This document shows positions 11,535-22,582 of a DNA stretch of 64,000 bases, in pieces. Each line of letters starts with the position of its first letter. The stretch's first letter is position 1. The DNA comes from Moniliophthora roreri (lineage: Eukaryota > Basidiomycota > Agaricomycetes > Agaricales > Marasmiaceae). The notes beneath the pieces are model-generated. The model saw only the letters and a program-made list of their open reading frames with translations. It did not search any database and was not told the DNA's origin. Made by a program: the position numbers and the translations under genes. Location of the stretch: the NCBI GenBank assembly GCA_001466705.2, contig LATX02000014.1, positions 43,191-107,190 of the forward strand, given 5' to 3'.

Positions 11535-12860
11535 TCAAAAACCCTCCTGTTCCATCAGATCAAGAAGGAAGTCCTTGTCTTCTTTCGGCTGTTCATTCAC
11601 CAGTGCTCTGATCTTAGCAAATCTCTCTTCTCTCATAAGCTTCTTCGGCTCTTCCTGTTTTCATTTGTCCTTCTTCGGTGTATCTGGACAATCTCTGATG
11701 CAATGTCCGGCCCTTCTGCATCTGAAGCATAATCCCTTCGTCATATACTCCTTTCGGTCGATCTTGGCAATTTGTTTGATAGCGACTTCTTCCTTTTTCC
11801 TAAAACTTCTCTGGGGTTTCCTTCCCCCGTGTTCTTCATCCCACGTCTTTCCGTATTCCAGTGCCTGCTTGTAACTTTCGTCGAACAGGATGGTGGCATC
11901 CATCCAATCCTTAATTGTAGTAGGGGCGCCTTCTGGTCTTGTCATGATCTTGAGCGCCAAACTTCTGGGTAACCCCCTCTTGAACGCTACTATTTGTGCT
12001 GCATCGTTATACCCAGTTTGTTTTGCCAGATAGGTGAATTGATACGTATACTCGTCTGCTCTTTCCTTCATCCTTAGGTCCTTGAGTTCGAGCTGTGCTT
12101 TTAGAGCAGGATTGAGGGGTTCGAGAGAGGTCCTAAAATCTTCCAAGAACTCCATCCAAGTGACCTTTTCGGCATCCTTGTCATATGCGAGTAGCAGATC
12201 AGTTTTGTCGTTTTTCCAGAATTCTCCAGGTCCGTCCATCATGTATGAAAGGAGAAAGAGTTTCTTCAATCTGTCAGGGAACACTTTCGGATTAAGCGCT
12301 ACGTAAATCAACACTTCTCTGAGGAATTTCTTCACATCTTTTCGTGCTCCCGTAAAGGCTCTTGGGAGTGCTGCCTTCACTTCTTTCACCGCCAATACTA
12401 CCTGTACTGGCATCGCGGAACCTATGACAGCTTCTTCAGCTACTGGTTCCTCTCTCTTGGGTCTGCTCCCAGATGGTTTCTTGTCTTCCGACATTGCTTC
12501 AATTTGTGTCTTCGGTGATCGGGGACTGTTCTTTAGTCCTTGTAACAGTCGTTGGAAGGGGTCTAGCTCCTCTGGAGAGTTGGTAGAGATATTCAATGTA
12601 TCCGAGTCTGATGGCTTCGGTGTATTCAGTGAGAACTCTTCTTCGTGTTCGATCGGTTTCAATCCAATCGGAGTGAATGACGGGGTCGAGATTCTCCTTG
12701 TTCCTGGGTCGTCGACAGGTGTCTCTGTTAGTGGCTGACTCGTTAGCGATGGCAAGTGCAAGGGGGTCAATAGTTCTCTGCGGGACGCTCGGGTTAACGG
12801 TGGGATCACTTGTCCACCAGGGTTCAATATGGATTGGGTTGGTTGCCCACACCGGAGCAC
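11535..12860 (-). pseudogene. gag: gag with CCHC zinc knuckle
   Basis: Long open frame with a capsid-like helical middle (KVTWMEFLEDFRTSLEPLNP, FTYLAKQTGYNDAAQIVAF) and one zinc knuckle, CFRCRRAGHCIRDC, at the C-terminal end. A TGA at 11661 interrupts it. The same frame continues for about 40 codons (RFAKIRALVNEQPKEDK) to a TGA at 11535, just upstream of the pol ATG. The frame is also open upstream of 12860 to a TAG near 12937 with no clear ATG, so the start is unresolved. The protein would coat the element RNA in the particle. Confidence 0.85.
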
Positions 12861-12960
12861 CTCTGCTTCGGCGATGTCCTGTTCTAGCTGTCGTTCGTTC
12901 CGTTGCGACGTCTTGCTGTTCCTAGGTGATGCCTAAACCTGGGTAGGTCAGCAATCGATC

Positions 12961-12972
12961 AGCTTGACCTTG
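12961..12972 (-). promoter_or_regulatory. primer binding site, probably for self-priming
   Basis: Directly inside the 5' LTR the sense strand reads CAAGGTCAAGCT. This matches no tRNA 3' end that I recognise. It is complementary at 11 of 12 positions to AGCTTGACCTGG in the sense strand of the LTR (starting at 13139). That start lies about 30 nt downstream of a TATTTAA box, where the mRNA 5' end would be expected. This is the Tf1/sushi self-priming layout. The pairing is seen; the mechanism is inferred. Confidence 0.6.
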
Positions 12973-13448
12973 TGTTACGTTACTTGCATAGCAACGTCAA
13001 CTCAACTACCTTAACAGAGTGTAACCTCCGTTCGAAGTAGTTATTACAAGTTCAAGTTCAAGTTCGTTCAGTGGATACTGAAGTTCAGAGATCCTTCGAT
13101 ATCGGCGTTGACACAAGTATAGATTAACCAGGTCAAGCTAAAGACTTAGAGTCTTAGCTTGAGCGCTTAAATACGTTACAACCGAGTAGATGCTAACTAC
13201 ATATAGATAGCCGATGAACTCGGTGATTGTCTAAGGTTTCCTGAAGCTATCGGGATCTGAGTAATACAGTATAAAGGGATAAGTAAATGGGGACAGGGAA
13301 GGTGTACGAGTCTGATGGAAGAAGAAGCATAGGTATGAGAAGGAAATGGGGACAGGGAAGGTGTACAAGTCCGATGGAAGAAGAAGCATAGGAAGTGTTA
13401 CAATGAGAGAAGGGAAAGAAAGGGAAAGAAATGAGAATATCCATAACA
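12973..13448 (-). repeat. 5' LTR of the retrotransposon
   Basis: 476 bp, differing from the 3' LTR at four transitions: CGTCAAC versus CGTCGAC near the left end, one A/G near 13348, and two at the right end (CCATAACA versus CTGTAACA). It is followed by the target duplication ATGCC at 13449-13453. Confidence 0.95.
13167..13173 (-). promoter_or_regulatory. TATA-like box in the LTR
   Basis: TATTTAA on the element's sense strand, 28-34 nt upstream of the position (13139) where self-priming predicts the RNA to start. The same sequence is in the other LTR. Confidence 0.5.
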
Positions 13449-13640
13449 ATGCCTGTCACTGTTGGATAGGTGTTTGCAAAGATGGCCCAACTGACAAGAA
13501 GCAAGGGCTGTGTCAGCACTTTGGCAGCATTTCATCAGCAACCATGATGATGGCTCTAGTGGATCATATTACCCACATTGTTCTTGACACCACTCATCTG
13601 AAAGCAAATAGCATCAAGGTGGAAGGCAGAAAAGAATAGT
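13449..13640 (-). pseudogene. gene C relic, left part, after the retrotransposon
   Basis: Begins with the second ATGCC target copy and continues TGTTGGATAGGTGTTTGCAA, as in 20975-20995, then jumps to the equivalent of about 22450-22575 (GCAACCATGATGATGGCTCT, AATAGCATCAAG). Together with 5010-6101 it is a deleted, CpG-free copy of gene C. No coding capacity remains. Confidence 0.7.
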
Positions 13641-14291
13641 ATTGAGCTGTCATGACAGATTCTTATGCATTTTCAATAGCTTCAAAAGCTATCAGCTGTG
13701 CTGACATAGGTCTATAACATGAACAGAAGACTATGTCAACTCAATGATGACCTCCAATTCCTGATAGGAGGTTACAAATGGCCTTGAGATACAGCTGGCA
13801 AGACTGACAGAATCATGGATTCTGCTTGAAATGCATATAGAATCATTGAGTAACATCTTATCTGCTGGGGTCACAACTACTATGAATTATCTTAACCTAA
13901 CAGTGAATGCACTCTCAGGACAGCTTGAACATTGATTCTAACTAACAAATTTCAAGACTTGCTATTGACTGACTTTAGATAGAAAGGATGCTTAAGGCTG
14001 AGACAATGCAGAAGCATTATGGAGAGTACTAAATTAGTCCATGTATACAGTATGTCATGTTCTGACAAAGAATCCATGTCACCTATTTTATTATATGTTC
14101 TAAAGTAAAAAAGAATGTGCATAATAATTTTCACTACTGTTCATGTCTCATCACAGACTAAGCAAGAACTGCATTGGAGTTAGAATTAACTATTGTGTAT
14201 GAACAGATTTACCAACACAATCTATATGCAACTTTTACCTCCTCCAGGCCTTCTCTCTCTCTTCTAATGACTATGCCTTGATGTCAACTGT

Positions 14292-15784
14292 CTATACATG
14301 CAATCTGATATCTGAATTCTCAGATTCTGGACCTTCACCATTGGCAAAGTGAAGAATTGACACAGTTTGATTCATGCTTGTATGTTCAACAGTCTTGCCT
14401 CCAGCTGCCCGTATAATAATCAATGTTGGGGCAATTCCCTATAAGAAGTATTTTAAGTTAGTTTGACAACAACAAGGGAAATATTCTACATACAGCAACT
14501 TGATATGTGACAATCCAAAGTGAAAAAGGTACTAAACCTTCAGTGTCTGAACCAACCAATTCTTGGATGATAATGGCAGCAATAAGGAGGATGGGGTATA
14601 GGAACCCACTCTCAAGTCTAACAAGCTACAAGTGAGAACAGATCCCATAAATTGAAGGAGAGTTGAAAAACATACATAATAACTATGATTGTCTTGTACT
14701 TGGTCTTGATAGCAGGTCCTAAATGTTTCCGTGGTTCTTGACTGAGCCACCATATGCGACCAGCTACAAGAAAACAATAAATAGATGTTTGGTTTTCATA
14801 GATCAGGTGGGACTGACCAGTAAGCAATGTCAAAATGATATTAACACCCATATCTGCAAGCCAGAATGCAGTGTCTATAGTACTGCCCTGGCCAAAGAGT
14901 TGTAATTTTGCTGAATCTTTACTGTTGCTAGCACCAATGACCATGAATACAGTGGCAACAATTTCACTAACTAGTACCAGTGCCAGAATGAGCTCAGTAA
15001 TGTAACTGCATTGAGGGAATACTTACTAGCTAGCAGAAAGACCATAAAGATAAATGGAAACACAATCCATTTGGATGAGCCCCATATCACATAGCAGCGG
15101 TGGAGCTAAATAGATTCAAGAGTAAGTATGGGAATTCATAAGGGAGGATTACTGTGAGCAACATACTAGTATCAAATCTGCCATAGTCCTATCTCAAATG
15201 GATTAGCTAGCATATTCAAATGCACAAACAAAATGGGCTTACACCAAGCATAGTGGCAGAACCATTTCGAGGCCACTAGAACACCCTCAGTTGTGGCAAA
15301 TCTGTATAAGTAATTCCTAACATACACTGCAATTGTTTTTGCATTATCATGATGCAAATATGCCCGAAATGATGCCCAATCCTGATTTTTGGTAAATGTA
15401 AACTCCAGAATTGCTTGGTGGGCATAGGTAAAGGTCACCACAATAATGTATGCACTTGTCAGGGTAAAGAGCACTATGGTGAAAAACATATAGAGCACTC
15501 TATTTTGACGGTCTTTTTGGCAGATGAGAATACGGAGTGAAATGATGAATAGGACTGTGTAGATGCCTGGCATTGGTTACATGTCAGATGCTTATGGTGA
15601 CTGCTGAATTGTTTGAGCTTACCATAGACATAAAGCATAACCTAGAGAAATAGAGGTATGTTGAGAAAAAGGAAACTGGTATGAAAAGAAAACATACAGT
15701 AAGAGTTGCCATTGGCTTCACCAGGATATTGGTGGTTGAACCATAAGGCAAAATATCTTCTTCCGTTACAGAGGAGCCGGACAT
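14292..15784 (-). CDS. polytopic membrane protein, family B copy 2
   Basis: Starts at ATG 15784 (MSGSSVTEEDILPYGSTT). Exons in order: VMLYVYG; IYTVLFIISLRILICQKD; the large exon with KNQDWASFRAYLHHDNAKT and TTEGVLVASKWFCHYAW; LHRCYVIWGSSKWIVFPFIF; TELILALVLVSEIVATVFMV; TAFWLADMGVNIILTLLT; AGRIWWLSQEPRKHLGPAIK; LESGFLYPILLIAAIIIQEL; and GIAPTLIIIRAAGGKTVEHT. Introns are short with GT/AG ends. About seven hydrophobic segments are expected and a short cytoplasmic tail. It ends at TAG 14292, where copy B1 has CAG and reads on. The family is common in Agaricomycetes and of unknown function. All exons stay open although the DNA is nearly free of CpG, so it may still be under selection. Confidence 0.72.
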
Positions 15785-15831
15785 ATTAGATGGTCAGTCA
15801 GTGTGAGGGATGCAATGAACCAAGCCTTACT

Positions 15832-15838
15832 TTTTATA
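15832..15838 (-). promoter_or_regulatory. TATA box of gene B2
   Basis: TATAAAA on the minus strand, about 50 nt upstream of the ATG at 15784, in the same context as in B1 and B3. Confidence 0.65.
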
Positions 15839-16639
15839 CTCTTCAATTGAATTCCCTCTACAGCAAAAGTATATGAAAATGGTGGCTGTTGTTTTTGAAC
15901 TCTATCAAAATGTCATGCACAATGGACATTGCACGAGCAATGAGGTGGACCTGGGAAGTTGCTAATGTGGTGATTAATTTATCCGGAGTGAATGTCCCAA
16001 GTGGCAGTGATATTGCTAGTTCCAACTTAGCATCATTACATTGAAACACACAACTCTTACGTGTTTCCTCCATAGATCAATGTGCTGCCTCTGCTTAGTC
16101 TTTGGCGCCCTCTGCTATGCCATCGGTGTTGCCTGCCTAATCACAAGTTATTGAGTTATAGCCTGGAGAACACGGATAAGAAAACTAAACCTAAGTTTGG
16201 CAGAAACTGTTGTGTTCACCCAATCAAGCTCCGGACTAGTAGACTACATGGGAGATCCAGTAGAGCGATCTGATGCAGGTATTGTCTTCTGTAGGCTACA
16301 CATGTCGTGCTATAATGCTGGAAAGTCAAGCAATGATCAGGAACAAGAATAACGAAAAATAGAGAGTATGATATGCACACATCACATTGTTCTTACCCCT
16401 CTCTGCAGCGCAAGTGAGAAACTCAGAGCCCATGAAATGTATTATTAATTTGTCAATTGTTTCACAGCTCTTAGCTGTAATCTCCTAATCACGGTATGTA
16501 GCAGCAGACACCTTTGTCGTTGATTTTTGAGGCATAATTGTGAGGTCTCATCTGCTCGATCGACGATCCCCGAGTCCGGCTAAAAGGGAAGCGCTGGTCA
16601 TCAAACTTTAAACTGCTGAAATCCTTGTTCCTTCAACTC

Positions 16640-17230
16640 AAGTGAGTACCCTAGTATGGGAAGGGCAAATGGAGATAACGTACAAAGAGAACAGAGTAGC
16701 AGAAACTGCCAGTACTCCGCCTTTATTCTTAAAGCTCGCGATATGAGGAAAATATCTGCGCTCGCGTTGCTGGCGACGCGTGTCAGGCATGGGAGTTGAT
16801 AACATCACCAACCTTGGGAACGCGGCTCGGCATTCAGCAACTGTCGTCAAAGACAATTGGCAGGTTGGATTCCGATGCGTAACGGGTAATGACTTGCTTT
16901 GGGAGGATACTGACGCGAGTATGAATCCTGTATATGGAGCGAAAACCAGAGAAATGGTCCAGAAAATGAGCTAGTTGCAATGCAGGCCAACTGGATGAGC
17001 TCGCCGATGGGGACTGCAAAATTCGCGAGTTGTGTCCTCAAATAAGAATTTAGCCGTGCCAACGGGAAGTCTACAAACCAAAAGGTACAGCCTCCCACTT
17101 TAGACGTGTGCATTTTACGCTTGAACACGGAAATCATTCTGTCTGACACAAAGAATACACATATCAAGTTGTTCAAATACAGGGAGCGAGCGACACTGGT
17201 AACAATCAATATAAACGAGTAAAACAACGT
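16640..17230 (-). repeat. dispersed segment, copy A (3' flank of unknown gene X)
   Basis: This about 600-bp piece recurs at 27470-28090 (same orientation) and 63020-63640 (inverted). Landmarks shared by all three are GAACAACTTGATATGTG-like sequence, FWFVDFPLARLN-like coding on the minus strand, and GGTTTTCGCTCC. Frames are broken differently in each copy. It always lies downstream of the gene X remnant. No family was recognised. Confidence 0.6.
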
Positions 17231-17700
17231 GTCGTGGCATCAAACCTCAACTGCGATACCCTCGCCCCACTTCTCCCCCATCCTCTCCAAGCGACCCCTG
17301 CACAAACGCCGCCCAATGAATCACAGTCTCAACACAGTCTTCCTATCCTCACCACTCTGACCCGCCTTTGAGCACGTAGATGCTTCGCAACGACCTCATG
17401 GTCCAACGCCTCTCTCTTCCTCTTCTCAGGATCGATGAGCTAGACCTGAGTCTGAACGTCTGTAATACCGGAAAGCAAGGTGTGTTCGTTCGATGCGTGC
17501 TTGAGCTGTTTCATGAATAGCCTGTCTTGGGGCAAGGAATACGCGTTTGGTAGCTTCGGGGAGATCGTTGACGGAAAGAGTGATAAGGTAATTGATAAGT
17601 GGCATCACGAGTACGCGATGAGTTCAGGCTGGGGTAACGGGAGCCTGAGCCTGCTTAGGAGCACGAACAGGTTGCATACGAGCCCTAAATAAGCGCTTGT
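17210..17700 (-). pseudogene. unknown gene X, copy A (internally deleted)
   Basis: Head part (17700 to 17400) reads ARMQPVRAPKQAQAPVTPA, then TGA, then LPEATKRVFLAP, and after a frameshift LLSGITDVQTQV with TAG for a Gln codon, then LIDPEKRKREALDHE. Tail part (17330 to 17210) reads VQGSLGEDGEKWGEGIAVEV. The middle present at 62050-62870 in the 61786 copy is missing. Function unknown. The breaks are mainly C-to-T type. Confidence 0.55.
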
Positions 17701-18179
17701 ACTTCAGTATATTATGGGTATCATGTACACAGATGGGTCTACGTGCAGGTCATAGGTGGGACCGGGAGTGCGATTTTAGGACGCGAGACTTGTTTCGTGA
17801 GAGGAGGTGCGGTGATAAACCGGATAGAGGTCTGTTTAACCGACTTCACATGAGTCTTTTCCAGCGAAAGTCGGAGTGAATGAAGAAGGGGATGTGCGTA
17901 GGTGCGTAGTGTGAAGAGATTTCGGAGAAGATGGAGTGGTCGAAAGGATGTTGTACATAGCCCCAGTGAAGACCACATCTAGGTCAGTCCGACTCCGACC
18001 GTCGAAATGTCCGCTATTCGTATCCATTTCTTTCCTTGAGTCTTGGTGAGACCGTCATGAAAACGTTTAGAAACGCACCAGAATCGCTACTAGACTTGCT
18101 GCTCACATATTACAGGAAATGGCTGTACACCGCCAGTCATAGTGGCTTGAAGGATATCTTGCATGTAACAAGTGGCCCA

Positions 18180-18560
18180 TTTTGAGCAAAGAAGGTAGGA
18201 AGAGGTCGGAGGAGAAGGGAGGAGGAGCAAAACCACGCGATCAATGGCCTCATTGGGCTTCGGCTCCGGACCATGTGGCATCAGAATTCTTGACATTCCT
18301 GCCCATTTGGGGTTCGGTGTTGACGCCAACGACTACAACGACAACGACGATGAAACCAAGGTACGTTTTCTTCCCCTGAAAGCTAGAAGATCGCTAACGG
18401 AATAAAGCTAGAAAAAAGTAACCTCTGCATGAAATTGAGACTCTAGGGCAGTTCTATCCACGATGTCACCTCCGTGAGCTGGTCATCAGCAAATCACTAG
18501 CATGACTCCAGCTTACCAGTTTCTCCTTGTTTCAAGCATCCCAACCATATGGCAGTAGCT
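18180..18560 (+). pseudogene. captured promoter and first exon of the aminotransferase gene, copy A
   Basis: The ATG-led exon at about 18244 (MASLGFGSGPCGIRI, acidic HND/D-rich end, then K|GTACGT donor) and the following intron to CACTAG match, in inverse orientation, exon 1 and intron 1 of the aminotransferase at 58797-59062. The match ends just after the exon-2 acceptor, so nothing of the catalytic domain is present. Confidence 0.6.
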
Positions 18561-19550
18561 GTGGAACTCTCGAGCGCCGAGCATCCATCCAAGACCGGTC
18601 TTGGACCTTTCACGCCCGAACCTTCACCATCATTACCAGTTCGAAGATTAGACTGGGAACTGGATCCTCTTCACGACTTTGACTTCACGTATATCCACAT
18701 CACAGCACCCCACACTGTACACCACCCGGTCGAAAATCTCAGCATCCCAGCATCCCGTGGTCCTAGTCGTAGCGGCACCACAAGGCTTATACCCGTGTTG
18801 TATACCACTACCGACCCACTATTCCGCCCTTACCGCTACCGATGCCACTATCATATGCCATCCAAGGCTTATCATCAGTACCCACATGCCATGCAACGGT
18901 TCGCGTTGCCGTATGACTAACTTGAGATACCACCGCAAGTACGATCAGATTGGGGACTAGGTCATCCTCATTCCGCTTCTCCCACCTCGCTTCCTCCACG
19001 TCTTCAAGGCGGATCAGTCTGACGACGTGCATATGACAAACGAGAGCCACCGAATCGTCGTAGAGGCTTTGACATGCCAGAAACGATTGCTTCAGAGGCC
19101 TCTCCTCAGCGCAAGCATCCCTCCACGTAGCGATCTTCGCCCTTGATTCGGCTTGCTGAAGGAGAGAGCCTGATTTCTCCACCTACACCACGAATGGAGC
19201 TTTCCAGTTTCGATCCTATATCTGTTCCACTACACGCAGCCCCTCACCTTCCAAAGTGTCTTACACACAAAAGAATCGAGATCCATTTCTTCCTCTTCCC
19301 ACCAATCTCCTACATCCGCGACGCCAGATATACTGCGCCCTTTTGTGCAAGCAAAGACCTGCGAAGGAGGCTACACCCTCATCTTCACGCCTTTCGTAAA
19401 GTCACTTTAGAGCCGGAACCTTTCATACCTTACCTTGAAGAAGCGTTCGATGGCGAAGGGACGTTACATCTGATACCTGTTTCCCGTCAGACGAGTAAAA
19501 CGTTGCGCATCACCCAATGATTACCGGAGGAGTCTGAATTCCATCCCACC
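18561..19550 (+). other. possible hypothetical coding pieces, no firm gene
   Basis: Short open frames, for example 18549-18920 (PVRRLDWELDPLHDFDF) and 19190-19520 (DLRRRLHPHLHAFRK, FIPYLEEAFDGEGTLHLIP). They have protein-like composition but no family that I recognise and no clear exon joins. They lie upstream of the two related ORFs at 19616 and 20079 and may be their 5' exons. Confidence 0.3.
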
Positions 19551-19615
19551 CGTGGTTTCACGACCCCGACATCAACCTTGACCTGCCAGACCCACGGGTT
19601 CGCTGAACTAGGAAC

Positions 19616-19975
19616 ATGGCAATTACCCTTTCCAGCGAGAAGAACCTCCTGGTCATCGCTCTCAGTATCATCCCATTCTACGGTATAACTCGAGACCAAC
19701 TGGTTGCCGCTAGGTGGTCACCCGGTCAAAATGGACCTATTCGCGTGGTATTCAAAGGCGATATTGGGATTGGTTTCGTGTACGCGGTGAATGCAGAAGA
19801 TGACCCGAGTCTGAAAGCATTATGTATGTGGGCAAGAGTTGCTGAAGCAGAGGCGAGGTTATCAGCTACGTCGTACGCCAGGTGAGTCTGTTTTTAGTAC
19901 ATTTTAGCGAAAGTGATAATAACTACCTACGGGAATAGGTGCCTACTGGAAGAACCATCTTTGGACGTGCTATAG
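19616..19975 (+). CDS. hypothetical protein with RWSP...GD motif, first of two
   Basis: ATG 19616 (MAITLSSEKNLLVIALSIIP) through an exon ending ARLSATSYAR, a short intron with GTGAGT donor and GAATAG acceptor, then CLLEEPSLDVL and TAG at 19975. The central motif QLVAARWSPGQNGPIRVVF followed by KGD recurs in the next ORF as AAAWSPDRRGYIRILF followed by RGD, so the two are tandem paralogues. Family not recognised. The start may be further upstream, given that coding-like sequence precedes it. Confidence 0.4.
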
Positions 19976-20078
19976 AAAGTGTTGGAAAAGCAGAATTCTT
20001 CAGCAGCAGCTCGCACAATCCAAACCCCGAAGCATCCAGCTAATCTACCGCATTCCTTTCCATAATCAAACATCCAAG

Positions 20079-20345
20079 GTGGAACTTGCAGTCAACCCTC
20101 TAACCATCGTCCGTGACATCTTTGACGTTCTCCAAGAGTCCGTCACCTCGTTACTCGCTGCCGCTTGGTCACCCGATAGACGAGGATATATCCGTATTCT
20201 CTTCCGGGGCGATAATGCGACAAGATTTTCGGAGGTAGTGGATGCAAGTAGTGCGTTGGCAGGGAGTTTGCGAGCGAGAGTTGCGAGCGAGAGCTGTTGA
20301 AGTAGGAGATCGACTCTCCTCTCTGCTATTTGGTCTCCTAGGTGA
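20079..20345 (+). pseudogene. hypothetical protein with RWSP...GD motif, second of two, frameshifted
   Basis: MELAVNPLTIVRDIFDVLQE, then AAAWSPDRRGYIRILF and RGDNATRF. Near 20285 the frame ends at ESC-stop, while the next frame continues RAVEVGDRLSSLLFGLL to a GTGAGT donor at about 20341. The position matches the donor in the first paralogue, so I infer a one-base shift. Its 3' flank runs directly into the tail of gene C on the other strand. Confidence 0.4.
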
Positions 20346-20711
20346 GTTTGCTTTGCCCATGCATGCGTATCTTGATGAAGGGGACTGATGGATCGAGACA
20401 ACAGGTGCCTCGCAGACAGAAGACGTCGAAGATTGGCAGCATGGAGTAAATCATACATTATGGAACCTAATGATACAGTAGAATAGATAACGTAGGATAA
20501 TGAAATCGATATTGGCGCTATGGCTTTGAGCAGAAGACCACTACGACCGATATCGCCTTTTGATGCACACAACTAACATAAAATCCGTTCACCGCTCCGA
20601 TTTCTTCCTTCTACTACCTGTTTACTTCTCGTTACTTCTCTCTATCGTACATATTTGAAATGTCCTACATTGTTAGTCCTTTGCTACAGTATCAGGTCCA
20701 AGTCTTTTGAT

Positions 20712-22128
20712 TCAGAGCGCTACTTGTCCAGTTTTCTGCCGTGTCTCGTCACTGTAGCTGATTTCCTGAGTACCCGTCTGACTTCTCTCTTCGTTTTCAT
20801 GGCTCTGCATGGGATTTATGGGTCCTAAACCGCTTTCATGATCTCGCATACTCGGGAAGGTTTCGAACTGGACTCTTGACATCGGGTTGGTGAAACTTTG
20901 AACATGGTTTGAGCGTCTCACGGATGCAGCTTCTACCCGAGCACTAATGAGCGCAAACGCTATGCCTGCTACGCTTGGATAGGTGTTTGCAAAGAGCGGC
21001 CCAACAGCACTACTAAAAGCAAACGTTGCAATGAAAATTAAGCCCCATACGCTGTCAGATGAAAAAGGATAACTTGAATAACAGCTATGTAGGGAAAAGA
21101 AGAGACGTACGAATAGATGAAAGCGCTTTCGATGAAAATTGCTAGGACGTGCTTCAAAAAGCGGCCTTGAGTTGAAAAATATCTGGGTATCGTTTGACTC
21201 ACCGTTAACCTGCTGGATCCAGGTGCATCGAGGTCCAAAGAAGTATGCACCTCGTTCATCGACGAGATACGTGATGCAATCAGAGCTGAATAGTGTGAGT
21301 CCAACAAGCGGAAATCATATGAGCGCCGGCCTTACCTGTGCTATACACGTTGGTCCTGTTAGGGCGTCGACAGAGATAAGTCATCTCTTATGCCGAAAGA
21401 ATAACACGCACAGGGCTATGAAGATGACTTCGGCCACGACCCATGGCCTCCCTCCTTTCAGCAGGATATCTCCTGCAGAGAGGCGGTCCTTGAGAGGTAC
21501 AACGATCCCGCCAATTGCTGCTACTATTCAATCCAGAAATGGGATATTAGCCCACACCATGTGGAAAGACAAGTCAGAGATTATTGACCTAGGTAGCCCA
21601 TGATTGTGAGACAAGGAAATATGACGACAGGTACGTTAAAAGCCCATATAATCCATAGACGATACACCTGATGTTTAGATGAGTCATTCACTTCCTCGTT
21701 AAATGTTAGAGATGGCCGTACCATCAAACTGTCGGCTATGAGAATGGTAAAACTGAGAAATACAACCCTTGTGACACGAGAGGCCGCAGAGGGGTCGTTA
21801 TAATATTCGACAGGTTGTGTTCCATCCTTGAATCCAACGAAGGCCTGAAAGAGATCGAAGATTGTCAAGAGCCAATGCTATAATTGCATGAGATCCACTG
21901 GATTGTTGCAGAGATGTACAGGAAACTCACACCCGTGACAAATATGAAGAGACCCAGTGCACCCACAATCATAGGACTTCTGGGTCGACTAGCATCTCCG
22001 CTTCTCCTATAGCGTCTTTGGATAAAAGTAATGGTAGCAACGGAGGTAAGAAACAAGAAAAAGCCGTAGAATAAAGTCTCAAGGACAACTATGATGAGGC
22101 TTTGAGTTATCAATGGATCTGCTGACAT
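20712..22128 (-). CDS. polytopic membrane protein, gene C (intact source of the relic)
   Basis: ATG 22128 (MSADPLITQSLIIVVLETLF). Exons with hydrophobic helices follow: GFFLFLTSVATITFIQRR, MIVGALGLFIFVTG, the loop and helix AFVGFKDGTQPVEYYNDP...VFLSFTILIADSLM, YRLWIIWAFNVPVVIFP, HVLAIFIESAFIYS, and the last helix FANTYPSVAGIAFALISARV, then a hydrophilic tail of about 70 residues ending at 20712. This is the common basidiomycete seven-segment layout with GIAF-LI--RV at the end. Function unknown. Some middle exon joins (21310-21600) are unclear. CpG is normal, in contrast to the decayed copy at 5010-6101 plus 13449-13640. Confidence 0.65.
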
Positions 22129-22173
22129 GGGGGGAGAAGATTAAAGTTACTTGAGTATCATGTCTCTAGTGTG

Positions 22174-22180
22174 CTATATA
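22174..22180 (-). promoter_or_regulatory. possible TATA box of gene C
   Basis: TATATAG on the minus strand about 46 nt upstream of the ATG at 22128. The position is right, but no second copy is available to test conservation. Confidence 0.4.
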
Positions 22181-22582
22181 TCAGCTTCTATGCGTTTCGT
22201 TGGTGCTAATTGTGGAAAGGTCAGCTGGAGACGACAACTTTTCTATAATTCCAGCGTGTCTCTATACAGGGTGACAGATACAACGGTTGCACGATAGTTG
22301 ATATCAAGTAACCATCTTCTTTGCGGCAGTGATACCATCATTCAGTAGGTGCGAGTTTTTCCATTCCACAAATTGCGTGTTCGCCAATTGATGCTTTGAT
22401 TCTTGGATGGAGGGCAAGGGTAGCGTAGAGTGAAGTGCTGCTCGTGATGGGAGACGACAAGAAGCGCGGGTCGCGTCGGCACTTTGGCGGCGCTTCATCA
22501 TCTTCGTCAGCAACCATGATGACAGCTCTACTGGATCACATCAAATAACAAAGAATCAAAGCTGAAAGCGAATAGCATCAAG

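Larger units (their letters stand above)
6102..13448 (-). mobile_element. Ty3/Gypsy chromodomain LTR retrotransposon (chromovirus), full length
   Basis: The element is complete: two 476-bp LTRs with TG...CA ends, a 5-bp target duplication ATGCC (6097-6101 and 13449-13453), a polypurine tract, a primer site, and gag, pol (PR-RT-RNaseH-INT-chromodomain) and an extra 3' ORF, all on the minus strand. The matching empty site is at 20962-20966 in gene C. The LTRs differ at four positions, all transitions (99.2 percent identical by my count), so the insertion is young. The coding part nonetheless has nine in-frame stops, eight of them TGA, and at least two frameshifts, so this copy is not autonomous. 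CpG is normal inside it, unlike the flanking relic, so it arrived after the flank lost its CpG. Confidence 0.95.
13950..18560. repeat. segmental duplication, copy A
   Basis: By eye this aligns in the same orientation with 24990-29020 (copy B). It carries the B2 membrane-protein gene, part of an unknown pseudogene, a spacer, and the promoter and first exon of the aminotransferase. Copy A keeps about 450 bp (17250-17700) that copy B lacks. The right half (16600-18560) also matches 58740-63640 in inverted order, once the exact 2.18-kb repeat there is counted once. Confidence 0.75.
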
